This document shows, piece by piece, positions 1 to 9,312 of a stretch of 64,000 bases of DNA. Position 1 is the first letter of the stretch. Each line of letters begins with the position of its first letter. The position numbers and the translations under genes were made by a program. Below the pieces are notes generated by a model. That model made no database searches. It worked only from the letters and a program-made list of their open reading frames with translations, and was not told the origin of the DNA. Origin of the DNA: DATKDP01 sp035546335 (lineage in GTDB: Bacteria; Acidobacteriota; Thermoanaerobaculia; Gp7-AA8); NCBI GenBank assembly GCA_035546335.1, contig DATKDP010000055.1, forward strand, positions 20,890 through 84,889. The letters run 5' to 3'.

Positions 1-14
1 AGGGAGGTGCCACG

Positions 15-389
15 ATGGATCAACCGCAATCAACCGAACGGATGGACCTGCCGAAGCTGACGGGAGGGATCATCCTCGTCGTTCTCGGAGTCGCTTTTCT
101 ACTGCATCAAATCGATTTTCTGAGGATCTATGACGTGTGGCGATTCTGGCCGCTCATCCTCATCGCTCTGGGGCTGGCACGAATCATCAGCCCGACGGAA
201 CGAAAGAGTCGCGGCTCGGGGGTGTGGCTGGTGGGACTCGGAGCCTGTTTTCTGATCGGCGGCTTCGGCCTCTTCGGGCTCTCCTACGGAACCGTCTGGC
301 CGCTGTTTCTCGTCTTCATCGGACTGTCGATCGTCTTTGAATCGATCTCACACGGATCGAAGAAACCGGAGGCACACAATGGAAACTAG
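15..389 (+). CDS. LiaI/LiaF-like small membrane protein (DUF5668-type)
   Basis: A 124-residue protein with four short hydrophobic segments (about residues 18-32, 43-56, 70-84 and 92-108). Its alternating Gly/Leu/Ile helices with the pattern WPLILIALGL resemble the transmembrane region found at the N-terminus of LiaF-type proteins. Such proteins are linked to cell-envelope stress sensing; the role here is inferred. A strong AGGGAGG ribosome site lies 7 nt before the ATG. The gene overlaps the next LiaF-like gene by 11 nt, so the two are probably translated together. The operon may begin upstream of the window. Confidence 0.75.
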   Translation: MDQPQSTERMDLPKLTGGIILVVLGVAFLLHQIDFLRIYDVWRFWPLILIALGLARIISPTERKSRGSGVWLVGLGACFLIGGFGLFGLSYGTVWPLFLVFIGLSIVFESISHGSKKPEAHNGN

Positions 390-1074
390 GACCGCCATGA
401 GAATCTCCCCGAAGCTGATCGTCGGCCTGGTCATCATCACTCTCGGCGTTCTCTGGACCCTGGACAACATGGGAGTCCTCGTCGCCGAGGATTACCTTCT
501 CTACTGGCCGGTGGCGTTGATCGCCATCGGCGCGGTGAAGCTGAGGGAGAAGCGCTGGTTCGCCCCGTTTGCCTTCATCATCGCCGGCACGCTGCTCCTC
601 CTCTACAACCTCGAGTACATCGACGTCGACGTATGGAATCTCTGGCCACTCATCCTCGTGGCGATCGGAATCAAGGTCATCCTCGAGTCCATGGGGCGCC
701 GCTCCGCCGCCGCACACAACGAATCAGGCGATGCAGCGGCCACGGTCAACGTCTTCGCCCTGATGAGCGGGGTATTGAAGAAGAACGGCTCGAGCGGATT
801 TCTCGGAGGGGAGGCGACGGCGATCATGGGAGGTGCGGAGATCGACCTTCGCGAAGCGACGATTGAAGGGGAAGCCGTGCTCGATACGTTCGTTCTCTGG
901 GGCGGACTCGAGATCTACGTTCCGGAAACGTGGGCGGTCATCAGCGAGGTCACGCCGATCATGGGAGCGTTCGAAGACAAGACCCGCCCGCCGCACGACA
1001 GCACGCAGCGGTTGATCATCCGAGGGACGGTCATCATGGGAGGAATCGACGTCAAGAACAATCGGGAAAAGTGA
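379..1074 (+). CDS. LiaF-like cell-envelope stress protein
   Basis: A 231-residue protein. The N-terminal half has four hydrophobic helices of the same WPxxLIxIG type as the preceding gene. The C-terminal half (about residues 120-225) is a soluble glycine-rich beta domain with repeated motifs such as AIMGGAEIDLREA and VIMGGIDVKN, as in the LiaF/DUF2154 C-terminal domain. I chose the ATG at 379 because GGAGG lies 7 nt upstream. It overlaps the previous gene and sits 39 nt before a LytS-type kinase. By analogy with LiaF it may modulate that kinase, but the two belong to different families from LiaS/LiaR, so the link is inference. Confidence 0.8.
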   Translation: METRTAMRISPKLIVGLVIITLGVLWTLDNMGVLVAEDYLLYWPVALIAIGAVKLREKRWFAPFAFIIAGTLLLLYNLEYIDVDVWNLWPLILVAIGIKVILESMGRRSAAAHNESGDAAATVNVFALMSGVLKKNGSSGFLGGEATAIMGGAEIDLREATIEGEAVLDTFVLWGGLEIYVPETWAVISEVTPIMGAFEDKTRPPHDSTQRLIIRGTVIMGGIDVKNNREK

Positions 1075-1113
1075 GACGATCGCGGAGCCGGAATCCGGAG
1101 CCCGACGCACGCC

Positions 1114-2160
1114 ATGCATCCCATCATCTCCGACCGCCGCCGACTGCTGCTCTATCTGACCCTCTGGGTGCTTCTGACGATGCTGCTGGTCGCCGGACTC
1201 GCCCCCGACGTGCGATCGATCGGCCTCGTCGCGGCGGTCGTCCTTCCTCCCGCGGTCCTCTATGCGTTCGTCTGTCTCGCCGCCTGGTATCCGGTGCGGG
1301 CACTTCCGCCGCGACGAACACACCCGCTGCGGATCGTCATGACGCACGGCGTCGCCGCACTCGTCGCGGCATCGCTCTGGCTGGTCCTTCTTCGCGGCGG
1401 CATCCGCCTGTTCGACGCATTCCTCGGTCCTGGTCCGGCGACGAGCGCACTCGCGGAGCGTCAGGCGATTCTCCTCGCGACCGGCGTCGTTCTCTATCTG
1501 CTCTCGGTCGCGTTCCACTATCTCATTCTGGCAATCGACCTCGCCCGGTCGTTGGAGACTCGTGAGCTCGAGCTGCAGCTCCTCGCCCGCGACGCCGAGC
1601 TGAATTCTCTCAAGGCGCAGATCAACCCCCACTTTCTCTTCAACAGCCTTCACTCGATCAGCTCACTGACGGCGTCCGATCCGGCCGCAGCACGCGACAT
1701 GGCAATTCAGCTTGCCGGCTACCTCCGCAGCACGTTGAAGGCGGCGCGACATGACACGATTCCCCTCGCCGACGAGCTCGCCCTGGCCCTGACGTACCTC
1801 GGGATCGAGCGCCAGCGATTCGGCGATCGCCTTCGCGTCGAGCAGAATGTCGACGCAGCGATCGCCACGACGCTCCTCCCTCCTCTGGTCCTGCAGCCGC
1901 TCGTCGAGAATGCCGTGACACACGGCATCTCGAATCTCATCGAGCCCGGCACGATCCGGATCTCCGCGCGCCCGGACGGCGGCTTCGTCTCGCTCGTCGT
2001 CGAGAACGACTGCGACCCCGACCGGCCGAAAGGGCACGGCGAAGGGATCGGACTGCAGAACGTTCGCCGCCGCATCGGAGCGCACTACGGCGGCGAGAGC
2101 CGCGTCGCCGCCCGCGACGAAGGGAATCGATTCGTCGTCGAGGTGAGGATTCCACGGTGA
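1114..2160 (+). CDS. LytS/YehU-type sensor histidine kinase
   Basis: A 348-residue membrane histidine kinase. About four or five transmembrane helices occupy residues 10-145. A short coiled linker follows, then the His_kinase domain with phospho-acceptor H173 in QINPHFLFNSLH. The HATPase region has the N box VENAVTHG (N266) and the G box GIGLQNVRRR near residue 312. This is the family that pairs with LytTR regulators, and a LytTR regulator lies 167 nt downstream on the same strand. The two LiaF-like genes upstream suggest envelope stress as the stimulus, which is inference. The spacer to the regulator contains a family C repeat. Confidence 0.9.
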   Translation: MHPIISDRRRLLLYLTLWVLLTMLLVAGLAPDVRSIGLVAAVVLPPAVLYAFVCLAAWYPVRALPPRRTHPLRIVMTHGVAALVAASLWLVLLRGGIRLFDAFLGPGPATSALAERQAILLATGVVLYLLSVAFHYLILAIDLARSLETRELELQLLARDAELNSLKAQINPHFLFNSLHSISSLTASDPAAARDMAIQLAGYLRSTLKAARHDTIPLADELALALTYLGIERQRFGDRLRVEQNVDAAIATTLLPPLVLQPLVENAVTHGISNLIEPGTIRISARPDGGFVSLVVENDCDPDRPKGHGEGIGLQNVRRRIGAHYGGESRVAARDEGNRFVVEVRIPR

Positions 2161-2195
2161 GGCGAATTCGTTGCGAGGGTCGTCGAGGAAGCTGA

Positions 2196-2263
2196 CCCCC
2201 CCCTGACCCCTCTCCCCATGGTCACATCGTCCCGCTCGTGCAGATCGTCGTGGGGAGAGGGGC
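2196..2263. repeat. Family C repeat, copy 1
   Basis: Two perfect 12-nt inverted arms (CCCCTCTCCCCA at 2207-2218 and its complement at 2251-2262) enclose a 32-nt loop that starts ATGGTCACATCG-like. Related copies lie at 9593-9650 and 42594-42665. It sits between the kinase and regulator genes, so it could attenuate read-through. Confidence 0.6.
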
Positions 2264-2327
2264 ACCGCCGCCCCGCAGTACGGACGCCCCACGTCGCGCA
2301 TCTTCCTCCGTGCGACAATCTGAGGTC

Positions 2328-3071
2328 ATGCCCCGGTCCCCTATCCGCATCGTGATCGCCGACGACGAGGCTCCGGCGCGCGCGATTCTGCGCGAGTATC
2401 TCGCCGATGCTCCGGAGTGCGAGGTCGTCGCCGAATGCGCGAACGGATTCGAGGCCGTCAAAGCGGTCAACGAGCTGGGTCCGGACCTTCTGTTCCTCGA
2501 TATCCAGATGCCGAAGCTCGACGGATTCGAAGTCATCGAGCTGCTGGAACGACGCCCGAAGATCATTTTCGTGACTGCATACGACGAGTTCGCGTTGCGC
2601 GCTTTCGAGGTCCATGCGATCGACTATCTTCTCAAGCCCTTCTCCGCCGATCGTTTCCGTCGCGTGCTCGATCACGCCACCGCTCTGCTCGGCGCCGAAT
2701 CGCAGCCGGTCGAGCCGCTGGCCCGAGCCGTCCGGAGCGGCCATCGCCCGCTCGAGCGAGTCGCCGTCCGCAGCGGGGAAAAGATCGACGTCCTCCCCGT
2801 GTCGAAGATCGACTACATCGAGGCGAGTGACGATTACGTGACCTTCGCGGCCGCGGGGGAGAAGCACACCAAGCAGCAGACGCTCGCCGAGCTCGAGTCG
2901 CTCCTCGACCCCCGAACGTTCGTGCGCATCCACCGCTCCTATCTCGTCAACATCGCGAAGATCGCGAAGATCGAGCTCTACGCAAAAGACAGCCGCATCG
3001 CTACGCTGAAGGACGGCTCGCGCATTCCCGTCAGCAGAAGCGGCTACGCCCGCCTGCGTGAGCTGCTGTGA
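2328..3071 (+). CDS. LytTR-family response regulator
   Basis: A 247-residue regulator. The receiver domain (residues 5-120) has acidic residues D12-D13, phospho-acceptor D58 in LLFLDIQMP, and the conserved Lys in YLLKPFS. The LytTR DNA-binding domain (about 145-245) contains IDYIEASDDYVTF and the FVRIHRSYLVN segment. I chose the ATG at 2328 because an earlier in-frame ATG would add about 30 low-complexity residues derived from the repeat region. It is the cognate partner of the kinase just upstream. Targets cannot be read from the sequence; a likely one is the LiaF-like operon itself. Confidence 0.9.
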   Translation: MPRSPIRIVIADDEAPARAILREYLADAPECEVVAECANGFEAVKAVNELGPDLLFLDIQMPKLDGFEVIELLERRPKIIFVTAYDEFALRAFEVHAIDYLLKPFSADRFRRVLDHATALLGAESQPVEPLARAVRSGHRPLERVAVRSGEKIDVLPVSKIDYIEASDDYVTFAAAGEKHTKQQTLAELESLLDPRTFVRIHRSYLVNIAKIAKIELYAKDSRIATLKDGSRIPVSRSGYARLRELL

Positions 3072-3081
3072 AGCCACCGCC

Positions 3082-3210
3082 GGGGGCGTCGGGCGTCTCG
3101 CCCGATCCCGGCGGCGTCCCGCCGCCCATGGCAATTCGGGACGATCTGACCAGACAAGGCCCGCCAGCGATGGCGAGGACGCCATCGCGATCGTGCGAGA
3201 CGCACGACCC
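3082..3210. repeat. Family A nested-hairpin repeat, copy 1
   Basis: About 129 nt holding four small hairpins: stems TCGGGCG/CGCCCGA, GGCGGCG/CGCCGCC, GCGATGGCG/CGCCATCGC and TCGTGCG/CGCACGA, with loops of 3-4 nt. A non-palindromic centre (GGGACGATCTGACCA) lies between the pairs. It is the reverse orientation of the copy at 39519-39645. It occupies the spacer before the TPR protein gene. Confidence 0.7.
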
Positions 3211-3261
3211 GCGGTTGCAATGGCATAATCATTCTCACCAAATCAATCGACCGGAGACTCC

Positions 3262-5712
3262 ATGACCTTGCCCGAAGAGCCGCAATCCACCGATCAACCA
3301 GAGCAGCCGCCTGTTCCACCGTCGAGCGAGGCACGTCTTCTCGTCACGATCGCCGCGGTCCTCCTGATCGGCTGCGGAGTCATCGCATATGTGCTCGTTC
3401 GTTCCGCCGCAAAGCCGGAAGCTGCAACCGAGCCCGCAGCGCAGCCCGTCGCCGCCCGAGCTTCGGTCGCCGTGATCGGCTTCGAGAATCTGAACAATGA
3501 TCCCGAGCTCGACTGGCTTTCGACTGCGATCGCCGACAAGCTCAGCAGCCTGCTCGCCGACGGCGAAAAGATTCGCACCGTCGACGGAGAGCGCATTGCT
3601 GCCGCGCGCCGCGAGCTCGCCGTGCAGCCGGCTGCCGACATGCCCCCCGAGGCGCTCGCAGCCCTCGCGGAGACTCTACAGACCGACTACCTCGTTTCCG
3701 GAAGCTACAGCCTCGGCGAGGAGAATGATGGCCGGAAGGTGATTCGGCTCGATGTCCGTCTTCGCCATCTTCCTGACGGGCGCACCGATCATCAGTCTTT
3801 GTTTTCCCGACCTGAGATGGAGCTGTTCCAGCTCGTGACCGATGCAGCGTCTCCCCTTCGCCGGTCGCTTCAGGCGCCGCCCCTGACACCCGAGCGTCTG
3901 TCGAAGCTCTCCGCCACGCTCGCCTCCAATCGATTCGCCTCCGAGCATTACGCGCGCGGACTCGACCTGCTGCGCTCGGGTCGGCCACACGACGCTCTCC
4001 CCCAGCTGCGCCGTGCGATGCAGAGCGCGCCCGACTCTCCTCTGACGTGGAGCGCGCTCGCTCGCGCATCGTGGCGTCTCGGGCTCGCCGGCGACGCGAT
4101 CGACGCGATTGCCAGGGCTCGCGAGCTCGATGAGAATCTGCCGCCGCGACAGCGAATCAATCACCAGCTCCAGGAGCACGAAATCAAGGGAGAGCGTCAG
4201 GCGATGATCGACCTTCTCGGTCAGCTCTCCGAGCGATATCCCGACGAACGCCGGCAATTCGAGCTCCGTCTCGCCGGACTTCTGATCGAAGAAGGGAGAA
4301 CGACCGATGCGACCCTGATTCTGGAGAGGCTCGCGGGTCAGCCGCCTGCAGGCGATCCCCGACTGACTCTTCTTCAGGCAGCCATCAGCGGTCGCGAATC
4401 GAACCATGAGCGCCAGCGAACACTGGCATACAAAGCCCTTGGAGAAGCGCGCAAGGATCACGCGACGAGGATGGTGGCGGAAGTTCGGATTCAGGAGGCG
4501 ATCGCGAGCGCGGCACTGGACGATTTCGTCACGGCGCTCGATGCGATCGCCAGGGCGGAACGAATTTTCGAGCATTTCGGCGATGAGCCAGCCGCGGCGA
4601 CGACGTTGCAGACGAAGGGCTCGATCCTTCGCGGTGCCGGCCGCACGCGCGATGCGATCGCTGCAATCGAGCAATCGATCGCCATCGGGCACCGGATCGG
4701 GCATCGAGGCGTGATCGCCCGCGGCCAGGAAACGATCGGCGAGATTCACCTCGAGCGCGGAAACCGCGGCGAGGCGAAGCGCTGGTTCCGTTCGGCGATG
4801 GCGACCGACGAGGAGGCCCGCAATCCGCGAGGAGGGGGATCGGTCGCCCATCGGCTCGCTCTCATTGCGCTCGAAGAGGGCGATCGGTCGAATGCCGGCA
4901 CGCTCTTACGGCAGGCGAGTCTGCTCCTGTCGAAGGGAAACGATTCCGCTGCCGCCGCCGGCTCGCTCGAGGTGCTCGCCGGCTCGCTCTACGAGAGCGG
5001 GCGCCTCGCTGACGCGCGGAGCACCTGGCAGGAAGCGCTTCATCTCCGAAGGGAAATTGCCGACCGTCGAACGATCGCTCCGGCACTGCTGGAGACTGGA
5101 AAGATGTTCCTCGCCGAGGGGAACATTCCGCGCGCACGAAGCAGCTTCGATGAGATCGTGATCATACAGCAGGCATTGCGTGATCCGCGACGTCTCGCAG
5201 AAGGGAAAGCAGCCCTCGCGTCGATCCTTCTCGAACAGGGGCGTGGCGAGCAGGCCGCCGCCGCTCTCCAGCCGGTCGTCGCGAGCCTCGAACAGACGAC
5301 GGACATCCCGAGACGCTGCGAGGCACTGAGACTTCTCGCCGAGGCGCTGCTGGCGTCCGGCGACGTGGCCAACGCCGCCGCCACGATCGACAAGGCGGTC
5401 GCCCTGCAGCAGGAGAGCCCCTCGCCGCGCCTGGCCATCACGCGGGCCCGCATTGTGGCTCGAGGCGAGGGCGCAGCGGCATCGAAAGCTCGAAGCGATC
5501 TCGAATCGATGGTCACGCGCCTGCGGGAGAGCGACAACGTTCCGCTCTGGCTCGAAGCTCGCCTCGCACTCGCGGAGGTCGCCCACCACCAGCAGCGATC
5601 CGAGGCACAGGGAATGCTGCGCTCCGTCGAGCGTGACGCCCTGCAGCGAGGATTCAGCATGATGGCACAACGGGCGGCGGCGCTCCGCGGGGGCGAAGCC
5701 GGCAAACGATGA
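3262..5712 (+). CDS. Membrane-anchored FlgO-like/TPR repeat protein
   Basis: An 816-residue protein. A Pro/Glu-rich cytoplasmic tail (1-25) is followed by one transmembrane helix (about 26-47). Residues about 70-190 form a FlgO/TolB-N-like domain (VAVIGFENL, later TDYLVSGSY and IRLDVRLRH). From about 225 to the end there are many tetratricopeptide repeats rich in Ala, Arg and Glu. Similar arrangements occur as output modules fused to kinases or adenylate cyclases in Acidobacteriota; here no catalytic domain is present. A CATAAT -10-like box lies at about 3224-3229 and GGAG precedes the ATG. It ends 24 nt from the convergent agmatinase gene. Likely a scaffold for protein contacts; specific role unknown. 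Confidence 0.8.
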   Translation: MTLPEEPQSTDQPEQPPVPPSSEARLLVTIAAVLLIGCGVIAYVLVRSAAKPEAATEPAAQPVAARASVAVIGFENLNNDPELDWLSTAIADKLSSLLADGEKIRTVDGERIAAARRELAVQPAADMPPEALAALAETLQTDYLVSGSYSLGEENDGRKVIRLDVRLRHLPDGRTDHQSLFSRPEMELFQLVTDAASPLRRSLQAPPLTPERLSKLSATLASNRFASEHYARGLDLLRSGRPHDALPQLRRAMQSAPDSPLTWSALARASWRLGLAGDAIDAIARARELDENLPPRQRINHQLQEHEIKGERQAMIDLLGQLSERYPDERRQFELRLAGLLIEEGRTTDATLILERLAGQPPAGDPRLTLLQAAISGRESNHERQRTLAYKALGEARKDHATRMVAEVRIQEAIASAALDDFVTALDAIARAERIFEHFGDEPAAATTLQTKGSILRGAGRTRDAIAAIEQSIAIGHRIGHRGVIARGQETIGEIHLERGNRGEAKRWFRSAMATDEEARNPRGGGSVAHRLALIALEEGDRSNAGTLLRQASLLLSKGNDSAAAAGSLEVLAGSLYESGRLADARSTWQEALHLRREIADRRTIAPALLETGKMFLAEGNIPRARSSFDEIVIIQQALRDPRRLAEGKAALASILLEQGRGEQAAAALQPVVASLEQTTDIPRRCEALRLLAEALLASGDVANAAATIDKAVALQQESPSPRLAITRARIVARGEGAAASKARSDLESMVTRLRESDNVPLWLEARLALAEVAHHQQRSEAQGMLRSVERDALQRGFSMMAQRAAALRGGEAGKR

Positions 5713-5736
5713 ACGATTGCCGATCCGCCCGGGCGA

Positions 5737-6783
5737 TCATTCCTTCTGGGATTCGAGGGCGAAGCCGATCATCTTGTAGAGAAGCCGCGCACCGACGTTC
5801 GCGTCCCATTCCGTCTCGCCCGGCGAGACCTCGCAGAGATCGAGACCGACGATCCTCTTTCCTGCGCGAAGGATCGCGCGAAGCAGGCCGATGGCTTCGT
5901 TCCACGAGAGACCGCCGGGAACGGGCGTCCCCGTGCCCGGGCAGAGCGTCGGATCGAGCCCGTCGATGTCCCACGAGAGATAGATCACATCGGGCAGCGC
6001 GGCGACGATGCGATCGGCGATCTCGCCGAAGGGAATGCCTCGCTCCTTCTCCGCCGCCAGGGCAGCGTCGAAGAACGCGACGATGCGTCCTTCGGACGCT
6101 TCGATCATCCGGTGCTCGGCGATCCCGAGGTCGCGGAGGCCGACCTGCACGAGCTTTCCGACCTGCGGGATCCGCGTCATCACGTTGTGAAAGATCGAGG
6201 CGTGCGACCAGGTGAATCCCTCGTACGCATCGCGAAGATCGGCGTGCGCATCGAGGTGGAGAATCCCGAGCCCCGGAAACCTTCCGGCGTAGGCCCTGAT
6301 CGCTCCGAAGGGAACCGAGTGATCACCTCCGAGCACCACGGCGATCTTTCCGTCTCCCAGGAGTGCCTGGGCACGTTCGTAGACCCACTCGTTCATCCGC
6401 TCGCCGAGCTCGTTCACACGATCGAGCGCCGTCTGCAGCTCGGCGTCGCCGCCGAGCTCGCCCCCCGCCTCGATGATCGGCCGTGCAAGGGCCTTCGCCT
6501 CGTCGCTCCATGCGGCGATCTCCTCGTCGATCGGCAGCATGGCGATACCGCTGCTGTAGGGGCGCCCCGTCTCCGCATCGAAGAGATCGACCTGGTGTGA
6601 TGCGCGCAGGATCGCCTCCGGCCCTTTCGATGTTCCGCCGCCGTACGAAGTCGTCGCTTCGAAGGGGACAGGGATGATGACCACTCTCGAATTCTCGGGT
6701 TGGAACGGGAGGCCGTAGATGCCCGAGCTTGCCGGTGCGGCGGCGTCCGGATCGAAGTCGGCAGGAAGAATCGGCTCGTTCAA
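5737..6783 (-). CDS. speB: Agmatinase/arginase family ureohydrolase
   Basis: A 348-residue manganese ureohydrolase. The metal-binding motifs are intact: GGDHS, DAHADLRD and SWDIDGLDP, plus the late Glu in LCEVSP. The family hydrolyses agmatine (to putrescine and urea), arginine, or related guanidino compounds. Bacterial size and motif context favour agmatinase, but the substrate is not proved. The reading frame is open further upstream, but the sequence there is not protein-like. I chose the TTG at 6783, which has GAGGTG about 5 nt upstream. It is convergent with the TPR gene and divergent from the secreted protein at 7021. Confidence 0.87.
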   Translation of the reverse strand: MNEPILPADFDPDAAAPASSGIYGLPFQPENSRVVIIPVPFEATTSYGGGTSKGPEAILRASHQVDLFDAETGRPYSSGIAMLPIDEEIAAWSDEAKALARPIIEAGGELGGDAELQTALDRVNELGERMNEWVYERAQALLGDGKIAVVLGGDHSVPFGAIRAYAGRFPGLGILHLDAHADLRDAYEGFTWSHASIFHNVMTRIPQVGKLVQVGLRDLGIAEHRMIEASEGRIVAFFDAALAAEKERGIPFGEIADRIVAALPDVIYLSWDIDGLDPTLCPGTGTPVPGGLSWNEAIGLLRAILRAGKRIVGLDLCEVSPGETEWDANVGARLLYKMIGFALESQKE

Positions 6784-7020
6784 CGGGTCACCTCGACTCT
6801 CGTTCCGCGATTCTACGAGGACGGCGACAGCGAAACACGCCCCTTCCGCCCTCGTCGAACCTGGAAGTAAAATTGCTCTGCTCGTGAAAATGGGATAATC
6901 AATGAGGAACAGTTGAATGATTCTACTATGGCTGTTTGCCGGCCGTCGCAACCGGCCGCCGGTGCACGAGCGCGGCGATACGCGCGTTCGTTTCGAGCTC
7001 AAATCGACGGAGGCTCATGG
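6784..7020. promoter_or_regulatory. Divergent promoter region between ureohydrolase and secreted protein genes
   Basis: A 237-nt spacer with no gene. It holds a GATAAT box near 6894-6899 facing right. GGAGG at about 7009 serves the secreted-protein start at 7021. No repeat family is present. Confidence 0.4.
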
Positions 7021-8202
7021 ATGATTCGGATGCTCGTTCTCACGGCGACTCTCTGTGTGATCCCGTGCACCGCGGTCACGGCCGAGGAGCCGAGCCGCGT
7101 TCCGCAGGCCGAACAGCTCGAGAAGCCCGAACAGCCCGAGCCACCCAAACCGCTCGAGGCACCCGAGCCCGATCCGCCTGAGCCGCTCGAGGCGCAAGCA
7201 CCCGGCAAGGTGCCTGAACCGCAACCAGAACCTCCAACCGAGGAGCCCGTCCCGCTCGAAGCGGCGCCTCCGTCCCTGATCCGCGCCGCGGACCCCTGCG
7301 AGGTCAGGAAGATCGGACGGGAGCCCCGCATCGATCAGTTCCGCCGTGAGGTTTTCGAAACGGTGTGCGAGTCGGCCCGCTGGTTCGACGGGTTCTTCGG
7401 CAGCCGTCGTTTCGACGAAGAGGCGCGCCAGACTCACGGCCGGCTTGGTGTGCAGCTGCTATGGGATGAAGACAGCGGGCTGGAGCTCGACGGCAGGCTC
7501 AAGGTCCAGGTGGACTTCCCCAACCTCGACCGCCGTCTCAACGCCTTTCTCGGGCGCGACGACGAGGAGGCATTCCTCACCGGCTCCGAAGAGCGCCTCG
7601 ACTTCCTCCCGACCTTCTTCGAGCGCGAAGGGGGACAGGAATGGCTGGTCGGCCTCGGATACCGTCCCGTCGGCACTGGCCGCAGCTCGCTCGACTTAGA
7701 TGCGGGCGTCGAGGTCGAGACCCCGCTCGATCCCTTCGTACGCACGCGGTATCGCCACACCTGGCTGATGGGCAACGACAACCTGCTGCGAGCGCGGCAG
7801 ACCGTCTACTGGACCAACCAGAGAGGCGTTGGCACCAGCACGCGGCTCGACTACGAGCGACCCGTCGGCTCGAGGACGCTGGCCCGCCTGGCGGGCAACG
7901 TGGTGTTCGACGACCAGACGCTGGGAGCGGACTGGGACAGCGGAATCACCGTCTTTCATGGCTTCTCCGATGACAGGGCGATCGCCTGGTTCGTGGGAAT
8001 CGACGGAGAGACCCGTCGCGACGTACCGATCGAAGACTACGGCACGCGCATCACCTACCGGCAGCGCATGTTCCGGGAGTGGTTCTTCGGAGAGCTGATC
8101 ACCGGTGTCACATGGCCAAGGGATGATCGACTGGAGAAACGAGAGCCCGCCTGGCACGTCGGCTTTGGCGTGGAGATCTCCTTCTCGCGCGACGAGCGGT
8201 AG
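7021..8202 (+). CDS. Secreted Pro/Glu-rich protein, probable outer-membrane beta-barrel
   Basis: A 393-residue protein of unrecognised family. It has a signal peptide at residues 1-20 (MIRMLVLTATL..., cleavage near AVTA-EE). A strongly Pro/Glu-rich linker of roughly 60 residues follows with PEPP, PEP and LEAP units, like periplasm-spanning linkers of envelope proteins. The rest alternates polar and aromatic residues in strand-like blocks (for example GRLGVQLLWDED, WLVGLGYRPV, WHVGFGVEISF). It ends close to an aromatic residue, as beta-barrels often do. I chose the ATG at 7021 because GGAGG is about 8 nt upstream and the signal peptide starts there. Function unknown. Confidence 0.7.
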   Translation: MIRMLVLTATLCVIPCTAVTAEEPSRVPQAEQLEKPEQPEPPKPLEAPEPDPPEPLEAQAPGKVPEPQPEPPTEEPVPLEAAPPSLIRAADPCEVRKIGREPRIDQFRREVFETVCESARWFDGFFGSRRFDEEARQTHGRLGVQLLWDEDSGLELDGRLKVQVDFPNLDRRLNAFLGRDDEEAFLTGSEERLDFLPTFFEREGGQEWLVGLGYRPVGTGRSSLDLDAGVEVETPLDPFVRTRYRHTWLMGNDNLLRARQTVYWTNQRGVGTSTRLDYERPVGSRTLARLAGNVVFDDQTLGADWDSGITVFHGFSDDRAIAWFVGIDGETRRDVPIEDYGTRITYRQRMFREWFFGELITGVTWPRDDRLEKREPAWHVGFGVEISFSRDER

Positions 8203-8249
8203 ATGCGCGCTCGACTCGCGTCAGCTCGCCCGGCGTCGCGGAGCAGGAT

Positions 8250-8324
8250 CTTCGGCCACGTCACATCGTCCTCATCGCTCACAGCCACGTCCGTCACCGG
8301 GCCGAAGATCGGAATCTTCGGCCA
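8250..8324. repeat. Family B palindrome, copy 1, plus half copy
   Basis: At 8300-8323 a 10-nt arm GGCCGAAGAT, loop CGGA, and the complementary arm form a perfect hairpin. A half copy (GATCTTCGGCCAC) lies near 8250. The spacer 8203-8342 contains nothing else. Confidence 0.75.
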
Positions 8325-8342
8325 CCTCGGGAGCGAGCGTTC

Positions 8343-9302
8343 TCATCCCGGAAAACGCTCTTCGTTATGCCACCAGAGCGCTTCGAGAAGGGGCCGGTAG
8401 GCGGGATTCTCGGGAAGGTGGATCGCAGTCCCATGGAGCCGGCTGTACTCACCCCCGTCGTCCTTCTCGCTCAGCGCGCCGCTGACGGCAAAGCGATACT
8501 CGGGCGTGACCGTGACGTATCCTGCCTCGAACAGTCTTTGAATGTCGGCGCGAAAGAGAATTCCGTTGTTCACCGAATGCTCCTGCACGCCGCGGTACTC
8601 GCGGATCCGGGCCGCTTCGAGCGCCGGCAGGGCACCTTCTCCGGTGACGGCGCAGCGGCGACCATACCCGTCGAGAACGGCGATCCGAAAGCTCCTCGCT
8701 CCGAGCCGGGAACGGATGAGCGCCGGCGAGCCGTGACCACCGGGCAGAAGATGCGAAGGAGAGACGCCGTCGGCGATCAGATCACGCGCGTCGATCCTGC
8801 GCTGTGAGCTGGCGCGCTCGAGGCAATCCCGCCACAACCGCCTCCCTTCGCCCCGTGTGAGGTCGTAGACCTTCCCCTGAACGATGTTGCGCGCGAAATC
8901 GCGTGGCGCGCGCACCCAATCCTGCTGATCGAAGAAAAACGGCTGGCTCACCAGAATGCAGCCGATGTCGAAGTCCTTCTTCGGATCCACCTCCATGCCG
9001 AAACGGCCGCGAATCGACAGAAGCCGCTCGCGCATGGTGATGCGCGAAGGCGAGCCGTTCGCCGTCTCGTAGATGCGCCAGGCGATCGAGAGGGGAAGAA
9101 TGGAGAAATGAGCGAACCAGCCGAACCCGGCGATCGCATCGTGCGGCGCCTTCAGCTTGAAGAGAATCGGCTCGCCCGGCTGGAGTGCGCGGAAGCGGCT
9201 CCCGCTCCCCGCCCGCCAGAAGTTGATCTCTTCGACCGGTGGCTCGATGGCGCGGAGAAAGGAGAGCTCGTCATGGTCGGTATTGGCGACGAAGCCTCGC
9301 AT
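8343..9302 (-). CDS. HNH-endonuclease-family protein with replaced catalytic histidines
   Basis: A 319-residue protein related to stand-alone HNH restriction-type nucleases that start with MRGFVxxTD. The N-terminal 150 residues form a PUA/EVE-like ligand-binding region. The C-terminal HNH_2-like domain has RCAVTGE (C217), LEAARIREY, NNGILF and DIQRLFEAGYVTV. In the family the second and fourth motifs normally read AAHI and DxHRLF. Here the His codons are CGG (Arg232) and CAA (Gln255), so both catalytic or metal-binding His are lost. The protein is full length with no stop or frameshift, suggesting loss of nuclease activity while binding is kept. It lies 1-10 nt after a small gene with which it is probably co-translated. 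An ATG at 9311 is an alternative start. Confidence 0.75.
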   Translation of the reverse strand: MRGFVANTDHDELSFLRAIEPPVEEINFWRAGSGSRFRALQPGEPILFKLKAPHDAIAGFGWFAHFSILPLSIAWRIYETANGSPSRITMRERLLSIRGRFGMEVDPKKDFDIGCILVSQPFFFDQQDWVRAPRDFARNIVQGKVYDLTRGEGRRLWRDCLERASSQRRIDARDLIADGVSPSHLLPGGHGSPALIRSRLGARSFRIAVLDGYGRRCAVTGEGALPALEAARIREYRGVQEHSVNNGILFRADIQRLFEAGYVTVTPEYRFAVSGALSEKDDGGEYSRLHGTAIHLPENPAYRPLLEALWWHNEERFPG

Positions 9303-9312
9303 GAAACACATC

